Below the pieces are notes generated by a model. The model was not told the DNA's origin. It was given only the letters and a program-made list of their open reading frames with translations, and made no database searches. From Nematostella vectensis (taxonomy: Eukaryota > Cnidaria > Anthozoa > Actiniaria > Edwardsiidae), in NCBI RefSeq assembly GCF_932526225.1, contig NC_064041.1, positions 11,080,813 through 11,144,812 on the forward strand: a stretch of DNA of 64,000 bases. Reading direction: 5' to 3'. Position 1 is the stretch's first letter; the number at the start of each line of letters is the position of its first letter. Position numbers and translations under genes: made by a program. Of this stretch, positions 45,101 to 56,300 are shown one piece after another.

Positions 45101-48100
45101 AAGAGCGCTTCAATATCACTATATCATAATTTTATGGCTTGAAAAAAGGTGACTCGTGTACCTGTTCAATCGCTTCTTGGAAGATCTTTTCCGCGTCATC
45201 CGTGGCGGAGCTGATCAAATTAACGGCAGCACCAGCGCTCTTTAGCTAGAAAATAAAAAATCAATGAACATACATGGGTTTAAAATTGTGTCCTTTTTAT
45301 GTGAAAATGTCCACGTTTCTTAGTATAAACATACAGGATGAATAAGTACGTATCAACTTTGAAAACGATTTCCTGTCACGGACGTCAACGCCGTTTTTCA
45401 GCAATTTGTGAGCGCGCGCGCCGTTTTAGGTGCCGTTCGTGTTGACTTGCTTAAGCTCTCTATTTTGAAGCTTTTCTCCCCGTAGAATAAGAGCATTTTT
45501 ATGTCAAGCGGGGTCTGATTGAAAATGCTAGAAAATAATTCCCTACCTCTTTAACCTCATCCGTGACTGCACTTCTTGAGTGCATGTTGAACCTCGACTC
45601 AGCGGTTATCTCTCGACCATCCCTCCTCGAATCCAGAGCAAACTTGCGAGCCAGATTCTCCGCGTATTCGTCAGTGGTTGCTATGGTTCCTATCCGCTCC
45701 CATTTGTACCTCTCAACCACCTGGAAATAGTAAACGATAGGGTTGAAGTAAAACACTTATCTTTTTGAAGCTGATGATCCAGGTGTGTTACGGCAAGCGT
45801 ACTAGGACGTCACGAAAAATACCAATCTCGTTACAATGATAATCAAGGTAACAAAAGAAAAGAAAGTCGCGCTACAACTTCATAATCGCCCAACGATGAA
45901 TCACGTAACTAGACACCGAGCAGAGGCCGAAGAGAAAATACACTATTAGGGGGAGAGGGTGGTGGAGGGACACAAACTAGACTGAGAACTGCAAAGTGGA
46001 AAGTGTTCAAGAGTTGAAAGTCCTTGAAAGCAAGAATTAGGATTTAAATTTTAGTCTGGTGTTCTGCGACTAAGCGAACTCGGTTTTAATAGTTAAAAAA
46101 GAACTTTAGACATGGGGTCAAACCAATCATTTATCCTCTTTACCTTGGATAGCGCCATGGCCTGGTAACGGTCTTCTGCGCATGTGCGGAAAAACTGTGG
46201 GTAGCCTTGCTTGTCCGAAAGCTTAGTGGCTGTAGATGCGTACGAGATCTGCGGTATTTTACGCGCGCGTGTGACGTCAGCGATGGCGATAGAGCACGTG
46301 GAGCGAGCCTCGCCCACGATCAGGTCAACGTCATCTGGAAGGTTCTATGAAAAAGGCAGAAAAAGGCTTTTATTAATCGGTAAATAAAAACAACTACAAA
46401 CATATACTGTGTCTTTTACACATTAATAAAAAAAACCTATAAACCCTTGTTATATATTCTTTTGTACATTGTTTAACTTACCATGCGCACAAAAGACATC
46501 GAGCACTGTGGCTTGGCGAATCTAGCTCCTCAAGTAATAACAATAGTTTGCCTGATATCATTAAAGGCTTTCATCCTACTTTGTGCCCGGAGATTTGTAC
46601 AGTTATAGAGTTATATAGTAACTACAGTTATAGAGTCTGCGCCTTACCTTAGCCGCCTCTGCGCATGTCAAAGCAGTTGGCCCACCGTCGAACGTGACAA
46701 AGCTAAACGCCACCTTGAACTCTGGTGAAGAGTTCACGTGTTCCACGGCGATTTTGAAGGCAGCCTCCCATTCACGGCCAAGCTCCGCTAGCGCGCGCAG
46801 CTCGTCATGCTTTGGGAAAAAGGCGGCGATTTTGTAGGTCGGCCGAGCGGGGCCTGGGGGTATCGTAATGCCCCCCGGGAAGACAGGGTCCCTTATTATA
46901 TGAACTTGTTCGTTACTGGGATCATATTGTCCCACTGTGATCCAGTTGCTGCCCTGTGGATGAAGATAGAAGAGAGGTTATATAAAGCTGTGTACATCCT
47001 TGAGCGCTAGGGTAATTTTTCATACAAGGGAAGTGTTTGTAGCTTAGTTATTCCAAAGTTTTCTTACACATCTTTCGAAAGCAAACAACAAAAAGTATTG
47101 GCTGTTAGTCAATCTTTAAACAATATTTAATCTCATACCTGCAAATTGACGACATCGTAACGCGGGGGCCCATCCAAGTTCTGATCAAAATACATCACAT
47201 CATTGGCGCCCGTAGCGCTCGGGTACCCTGTGTTGGGATCGTCAAAGGTCTTGAGCTTCTGAAAGAGCTTATCTCGTACGCTCATGACGTCAGTTTTACG
47301 GCTGATCTGCTTCTTGTTGACGAGATCAGACAGCGCAAGTGCGACCCCGTGAACGGCGTCAAACAGCTGGGCCGTGAATGCTGCGGATGTGGGGGTCTGG
47401 AACTAGGGCGTGGGGAGAGGGGGTTAGTATCGTAAGCGCATGCGTGTACTATGACAAAAAAAGCTTTTTTTCATTCTTCATGTTCAGCGAATTTGACGCT
47501 ACTTCGTTACTTTGTTATTGTTATTCAAATTCTCCTTATCTAATTGTACCCATAACATACACATTACAGTTGTGAGAATTCGAACTTACCGGTCGTCCGT
47601 GCACAATTCCAGGGTACAACGTCGCCTCCTTCTCTTTCCACGCCGCGAGGAATTTCAAATACAAGCTGCCTTCTCCGTTCTTTGGCTGCGTTCCCAGCAT
47701 GCCTTGCATGGCAGCTTCTAGATCCTTCTGTTTCTCGAAGGTCGACGTGGTGGCGCCATCACTCGCTAGCCACACGTACCCTTTACCCGTCATGCCCAGC
47801 TCGCGAATCTGCTGAAAGACTGTCTCGGCGTCGTTGCGGATCATGGATATGAGGTTGACCTTGCTGTCCAAGGTTTTAAGCTGTGAAGAAAATATTTCAG
47901 GGTTAAGAAAAAAATATTTCAGGTTTTAGAACAAAAAAGTTCAGGTTTTAGAAGAGAATACTTCAAGTTTTAAAAGAAAATATTTCAGGTTTTAGAAGAG
48001 AATATTTTGTTTTAGAAGAAAAAAAGACAGGCAATCAAGACGTCCTGAATGACTACAAAAAATCACTTTTGATTTTAAAGAACGGCAAACCATAGTGCCA

Positions 48101-51100
48101 TTATGCCGCAAAGTACCGAGTCACGCAATGTACCGAGTCACGCAATGTACCAAGTCACGCAAAGTACCGAGTCACGCAATGTACCGAGTCACGCAAAGTA
48201 CCAAGTCACTTGCAAATAGACTGGTGTATTTTCAAATGTAAACAATAACAAAGGAATGGCTAATTAACACTCTTTAAAGAAAATGGTACACAATAACAAC
48301 GAATTCCGCACTACTTAATTGTATCCTAATCAGTTTTGTTATCAAATACAAAAATTATGGAAATGCAAACTGATGATTCTTACATTGTCGACTTTAGGTC
48401 TGACCGACTTCGCTCTCCCATCCATAGGAAACCGCTGACTCGTAATAACACGGACAGGTACGTCAACCATTCCTTCTACCTTCCTCTTGAATGTATCCAC
48501 CAAATCCCATCCATACGAGTCCGCGGTTGAGATCGTACCCACTTCCGGCCAGCGGTAATTGCGGAAAAGCGCGGATAAAGCTTTCGCCTGGTGCTTGTCG
48601 GAAGCACTGGTGCGGAAGAAATACTTGAAGCGAGTCTTATCGGAGAGACGGGGGGACGTGGAGCCGTAAGATATCTGAGGGACACGATTGCTGCTAGAGC
48701 CTAGAGGGAAAGAATCCAGGAATCATAAGTACGTCTTGTAACAAAAAGAACCTTGGAGAACCAAGGCCGTAGCAAGGGGTGGGGCACTGGGGGCACGTGC
48801 CCCCCCCCCCAATATTTTCAAAAATTATAAGAAATTGACCAGTAGGGGTGTTGCCGTGCCCCAAAATATTTTCTTAATGTTGCTGTATTGTCTGTATTGA
48901 TCATTTAGCTAATAAGAATTCAACACAATGAGAACCTTGGCAAGTTATCAGGCAAAGAAAAAACTTGTTTAACTATGGATGGCTATCCTCCTACATCTTG
49001 TCTCTCTTATTTCATAATATAGACAATAAATATTTTCTATTCGGCTGAACGCAGTGAAAGAGAATAGAAAGCGCCTACAAAGATCGCTATGTCCCAAAGC
49101 ATCACCATCAGATATCACTTTAAAACGTACTTAGCACTTTGGCGCTAGCGATGGAACAGTCAGATCGATAGCCTCCGATAACAGCCACCACGCCGTCCTT
49201 TGCAAGTCTGTCCGCTGCCTGCTTACAGTCCTCCGCCAAGTCTTTGCCAACACCCCGTACTTTGATATCAAAGTCAACGGACAGCGAGAAATCTTTGTTC
49301 ATCATATCAACAGCGACCTGGAAGGCAGGAAGGAAAATGAAGATTGGATGCTATATCGTCACGGTTGGGATAGCTTCGTGGCAAATTACTATATACTAGG
49401 TGCTATAGGACAGAGATCTATTCTAGTATCATTAAGAATTTGCGATGAGGATGAGAAAGTTGAACTGCGTTGAATTATTTCGATGTTATAATGAATGTTA
49501 AAAAAATTAAATATTTTAGTCCTTAGAAAGAACTTGTATCTTTTAGTAGCCATTATTACGGCTATTGCAAATCATAGACAGCATAGAAAAGTACGATATA
49601 CTAAATTCAAAGAAATTGAGAGTTGTTTCCAGCCACGAAATGCTTTTACCTTGACCCCGCCTACAATTAAACACTGTACCTTAAACGCGGACTCGAATTC
49701 CTTGCCTAGCAGTGCAAGTCCGGCGAGGTCGGGGTGGGTTGGAGCGATGAAGCCAATCCTAAATGTCGTTTTTCCGGGAAGTCCGCGGTCCGTGGGTGGG
49801 TTCCTGGTATTCCCTGGCCAGATAATGTCCCCCTTTGTTCGCTCAATTCCAAGGCTTCTATTCCATGTCGCGACCGTATCCCATTTAGTGCCCTATAAAC
49901 AATATTTTTCTTTTTAATTTTTATCGGGTGGAATGCCTCATTATCTAAGCTAATAGACCAAACATTTCTAGCCGCAACGCTGCCTAGAATAGTAGCCATC
50001 TGGTTGAAGTATGATGTATTGTGGGAAGGGTTGTTGACTCTAAAGAGCCACAGTCAGCCCCAACTTTACTGCTGTTTTGATTCAAATTTGAAAGATACAA
50101 TATTATGTGATAAATTTTCGCAAATAGGAATCTAAAAAGCTCAAAACGTTATGAACTACAATAAAAGATATTGACTGAAAATCAAAAACATGGCAAATTA
50201 TTGCAAATCAGCCAATGGGAAAGGATACTTTTACTTCCTCACAAGCTTGCGGCTGACAGAAACTCTTTAATGTGTTGGAGACTCTTTAATGTGTTGGAGA
50301 ATCAAAACAACACAGAGTACCACCAATGCCTGGTTATTCACCAAAAAACAATATATCACAAAATTCTCAATATGCAGGAACATAATTATCACCTTTAGGT
50401 TAACGACATCGTAGACTGGGGGCCCATCGTGATTTTTGTCAAAGTAGGTGTAGATTCCTGAAATAAGGCAAATAGTTAAGTTTAAAAAATCCGGTTAAAA
50501 ATGATTTGAAGCAAGAAAAATATCTTCTCTCCAACATTTTATCAAAGGGAAACATTTGATCAAAGGTATTTTTACAATAACACCTAAATGAGACGTATTT
50601 CTCACCTTGTGCGCCTACAAACCCAGTGTCGGGGCTGCGAATGTTTTTCAGTTCGTCAAACACGAGACTTCTTAGCTTTGAAGGCGAATCACCCTGGAAA
50701 TAAAAAAATAATTAGATTATTTGCGCTCTAGCTTTTTCTTGACGTTTTCGCGCAAACACCTTTGCAATAGTTGTAGTTTTTATTCATAGAACTTCCACGG
50801 AAAAGCAAAGCTACAATTAAATACTGCATTTGGCAGTATCAGCCACTTGAACGCTGAGTGGATAATCAGAAGGGGGTGGGAGTCGCTTAAGAATTATTTG
50901 AACGGTGTATTTAGCAATAACGCAGCGAGTCTCACATACCGGTTGTATCTTGCCGGCTTTGTCCAAACGGTCAAAAGCGAGATAATACGCGTACACTGCA
51001 TCGAAAACTTGTGGCACGTACGCAGATGTAGTGATAATCTGAATAAGAAAAAAAAAAAGCATTCAGCAAAATATCCGAGAGGTCTTCCACACAAATGGTT

Positions 51101-53349
51101 CCAGTCTACTCTGGACCTTACTTACAGTTTTAAGTACAATTCCCGGATATTCCGCATCCAGACCGAACTTTTTCTTGTTGTACCATTTGACTAGAATGTC
51201 CAGATACTTCGCGCCACTGCCAGCTGAAGATGATAACCAGATATTAATTAGAGCAAGTACAATCGGTGGGTGAATAAATGAAAGAGCGAATGTGGAAGCA
51301 AAGGTTTGGTTGATCAAGCGACTGATTGATAAAGCAAGCTTGTGTGCTGAGTGAGTGATCAAGCGAAAGAGTGATCAAACGACTGAATGTGCTGGTGATT
51401 GATCAAGCGAGTGATTAATAGAGCGAGCTCGAGTGCTGAGTGGTTATCAAACAAGTGGGTGATCAAAGGAGTGAGTAATCGAGCTAGTGGGTCGAGCAAG
51501 CGATGTGATCAAATGGTTAAATATGCTGGAGTGACCAAGCGAGAGAGTGACCAAGCAAGGACTGATCAAGCCGATTTACGCTCGCTCCAAAAATCGCGAG
51601 TTAGATAAATTCCACAAAAAAAGTTTGTCTCAATCGCTACATTGCTCCAGCCGAACGCAACTTAAAAAGCGTCGTTGTTCGGGTGTCTTTGTAGAAAAAT
51701 AACTTACCTACTACGACTAGCTTAAACAAAATTTTATTTATAATTCTATATATTTGAACTATAGTAAGTATGTTTGAACGTTGTTAGTATAAGGCTTCTA
51801 GCGAACCAACCAAGGCTTCTAACGAAACATCTTCTAGCGTACCGGGTTTCTAGCAAAACCACTGCAAACCGAGTGTGTGAACAAGCGAGTGAGTGATCAA
51901 GCGAGTGAGTGAACAAGCGAGTGAGTGATCAAGCGAGTTAGTGATCAAGCGAGTGAGTGATCAAGCGAGTGAGTGATCAAGCGAGTGAGTGAACAAGCGA
52001 GTGAGTGATCAAGCGAGTGAGTGATCAAGCGAGTGAGTGATCAAGCGAGTGTGTGATCAAGCGAGTGAGTGATCAAGCGAGTGTGTGATCAAGCGAGTGT
52101 GTGATCAAGCGAGTGTGTGATCAAGCGAGTGAGTGATCAAGCGAGTGAGTGATCAAGCGAGTGAGTGATCAAGCGAGTGAGTGATAGAGAGTGTGTCACC
52201 AAGCGAGAGATCGTGTGTTCTAAGAGACACTGTGTTACTCACATTTAGGAGTTATTCCAATAGTGCCTTGCATGCTCTCTTTCAATTCCGTTTGCGAGTC
52301 GGAGATTGGCATGGACGTGACGCCATCAGTACCAACCCATACCCATCCCTGTCCCGTCATACCCTGCGAGCGACGAAAACATTATTAGAGGTCGTCTAGG
52401 ATTGTTACGTAAGAAGGTATAGTGCCAAATAATATAATACTCCTCGGAAACTTTTATTTGAAAAGTTTCTTTGGTATGTGTCATCAAGAGCTTATCAGGA
52501 TAAAGAGTTTAATGTTTTAAAAAAAGCAAACCTTTTCTTTTGCCTTCTGGAAGACGGTCTGTGCTCGGTTTGGTAGCGCACTAACCAGGTTAATTCGTGT
52601 TTGAGCATCTTTCACCTACAAGACGAGAGAGAAAATGTATCAACAACAAAAGTACCATCATCATCAACACTTTCAACAACAACAGCAACATCATCAACAC
52701 TTTCAACAACAACAGCAACATTATCAACAACAACAGCAACACCATCAACAACAACAGAAACATTATCATCAACAACAGCAACATTATCATCAACACTTTC
52801 AACTACAACAGAAACACTATCAACATCATCATCAACAATATCAACAACAACAGCAACATTATCATCAACACTTTCAACAACAACAGCAACATTAACAACA
52901 TCATCATCAACACTATCAACAACAACAGCAACATTATCATCAACACTTTCAACAACAACAGCAACATTAACAACATCATCATCAACACTATCAACAACAA
53001 CAGCAGCATTATCAACAGCAATAGATACGGTGTCCATGCTTTACTCTTACCAGTTGAACTTTCCTCTCAACCATGTCTGGCTGTCCGGGTGGTATCTTAG
53101 CAGACGCAATCACACGGACTCCATTGAGTCGCGCGTCCTGTTCAAATCTGTCCACGAGCTCCTTAGCGTAACCTGTGGTGGATGTGATCGAGCTGACCTG
53201 GGAGAGAACATTGCTATTAGCTTACTATTTGACCACTTATGGTGAACAAATATAAAGGACATTTCAAAGAAAAGACAAGAACCACACTTCGCAAACCTCA
53301 CGAATTTACATTAAAATGTAAGAATTTTTGATACTTGTAATTAGAATGT

Positions 53350-53398
<49 letters not shown>

Positions 53399-56300
53399 TC
53401 ATCAACAGCAATGATAACAATCACCACGACAACAACAACAGCAGTAAAACGAAGGTGTTTACTTGAAAGGAGCGCAAAGGAAACGAAAAGAATCTTCTTG
53501 TAAAGTGTCCCTCCACCTAATTTCCCCGCGCTTTTTCCTGAAGCCCTCTATAATCCATTACCCCCAAGGATGAGTGGCATACAAGAAACGTCTTGTCAAT
53601 GGCAAACTTACTCTTCTCCAGTTGAAGTAAGTGATAAGATCAGCGAGGGCCGAAGCTTGGTGCACGTCACTGGCGCATGTCCTGAAGAATTTCGGAAACT
53701 TATTCTTGTTTGACAACGTCGCTGACGTGGAGCCGTAGGATATTTGTGTCATGCTCGCAGCTGCGGATAAATAACAAAATATGAATACAAATGCCTTCAT
53801 AAATCCTTGGAAACTATGGCTAGTAGAGAAAGTTAGATAGTTCGGAAGAACTCGCTATTGAATCAAGTAAAGTTGTTGATCCAGTGATTGTCTTATGTCT
53901 ATTATACACCTATTTCAATTAATGTTGACTATAAGAAATTGAAAAATGTCAAATGTCTTACACTACTGGTTAGAGAATACAAGTTCTTTGTCTGTTTATG
54001 CCATTCAGTAAGGCAATCTAGGCTGCCAGTTAGGCTCATGTAGTGAATTCACGGATTTTTAACACAAGAAAACAATATTGTCAAGTCAAGCTTTGTTCCA
54101 CTTTCCATTTTCTTATTATTAAACTTTTTTGAAATAGGTGTATATGATAAAGGCAGAATCGCCGAAACGCCCAAAATAGTGATTCAAGTATTCTCATACA
54201 ATCAAGATGAAGATGAAACAGAGAGTGCAACCAAAATGCGCAATGAATTCTTCTTTCCAACAAGAGATTCTCATAAACATTTTTCTTGATACAGATTCTA
54301 AACGTACAGAGATCAAGTTGGTTAAGATATTAGCTCCATTATATTTTAATAAGAAACATGTCTGTCAAAGCCTTTTCCATTGAGAGGCGAAACATTATTT
54401 TGAGAATATAATGATGAATAATTATAGTAAATCAGGATAGAATTTGCCCACACCTTGATAAAGATCTCACGGCAAAAATCGCAACCATTTTCCTGGAAGT
54501 CCACACCTACCTTATAAATACCAAAACAATTCACAAGCCCTTTTGATTAAGAAACACGTGTTTTCAATAAGGTTTGAGTATAAGAGACTCATTGATACAG
54601 CTTTTGTTGCTGTTGTTTTGATATGCGCGTTGTTCCACTCGTTACACACTTACTAACTTATTATTTCTAGAATTCTTTAGTTCGATGTGGAATCTCTCAT
54701 AGTACTATCCAGGAATGTTTCGGTTTATATATTCTATAGGGCTGAATTATTATTTGTGAGTAATCAATTCGAATTCGTGAGTAATTCGGCATTACTCGTG
54801 AGTAACGAATACCAGTTCGTAAGTAACTCGGCATCATCCGCGGGTGATCGGTTATCCGTGAGTAACTCGGCATCATCCGCGGGTGATCGGTTATCCGTGA
54901 GTAACTCGCCATTAGCTCGGCATCGTTCGTGAGTGACCATGTCATATTATTGAGTGACTCGGTATCATTCGTGAGTGACTCGGCTTCATTCGTGAGTGAC
55001 CGTGTCTCATTCGTGAGTTACTAGGTATCATTCGTGGGTGACCGATACTCATTCGGAAATAATTCGGCCCTACTCGAAAACGAAAACCTACCATTGTCTC
55101 TAAAGTACTGATGTGACGCCTCTGAGCAGGACGACCGAAGAGCACCCACAACACCTACTACATCAGGGTCGGCGGCTAACTGCTGTGCAGCTATTTTGCA
55201 CGTTGTCGGCGGATCAAGTCCTTCGTCTTTTATCATACCTGAAAAAAGCACGTATGTGAGCGCTACAGACGTTTGCTACAAAAAGCCCATTTGAATTACA
55301 CTGCTCAGATTTAAAATAACTTTTTAATAAAAAAATATCACTTTTAGATTGTCTTTCAAACTCGAATAGAGGGGGAAAATGGTATTGAAATGGAAAAAAG
55401 AGGTAATCAAAGGAAATGGTGCATGAAAACGTTCTGCTTGGAGCACAATTTGAAAATGCTCCTCATATGTTGATCTTGGCTATGAAACGAAACATGTGTG
55501 TCTGGCAGCATGGAGTCATGACATTTTTTTAGAATTCCTGGGATTTTTAAATCCTAAAGATGGTACCTACTAGGAGCAAAAGAACAACACAAGTGAGAAT
55601 CAACCGGACGAAAGAAAATCTAGTTGTTGTTATCTCTAGTTGTTGTTGAATTTTGCTTTTACCTCCTCTTGAAAGCCGACCCTGAATGTGGCTCCTGTTT
55701 AATGAAGGTCATTGTGAAAGGGGAGCTGTGTGTCTGACAATGACCATCCAGTGTATCACATTCATTTATACTGGCCTGTAACTGTGTCGCCCCGAAAATG
55801 CCTCAATATTTTTTAGTATACTTACTTTTAAAATCTGTTGAAAGTCGTATTCTTCCTTTTGCCTTTTCATTTATAAGTTCTACAGCAATTTTGAATGCTG
55901 ATTCCTGAAAGGAACGATACGTTCTGAGTTATAGCAAATGATGAAACAGCAAAACGAATCCGTTTTACTTAAAATCATTCTTTTTGATATTCATCATAAT
56001 GTTTTCCGCACACATTAATGCATGTTTATATCCTGCAAACATGTATCAGCCCGTGTGAATTCTTTCCCTGCTGATGACTTTGGAGGGTACTGTTTGTGGT
56101 TAATGTGCTTGCACGAAAAATACTACACAGCACTTACAGTTGTACACTAAGCAACAAAGGAACCCCATGTTAACACATCGATATGTAGCAGAATATCTGT
56201 ATTACTGAGCGCTTTAGGCGAGACGTAATTTTATTTACTTACAAGTTCTTTTCCTAGGGTTGATGTCGATCCTAAGCTGCTGTCCAGAGCTCCTATAAAC

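Noticed and set aside
52601-53245. 214-codon S/T-rich plus-strand frame and overlapping V/D- and Q/H-rich frames
   Set aside because: They are translations of the CAA-rich minisatellite in an intron and overlap a real minus-strand exon at 53051-53197.
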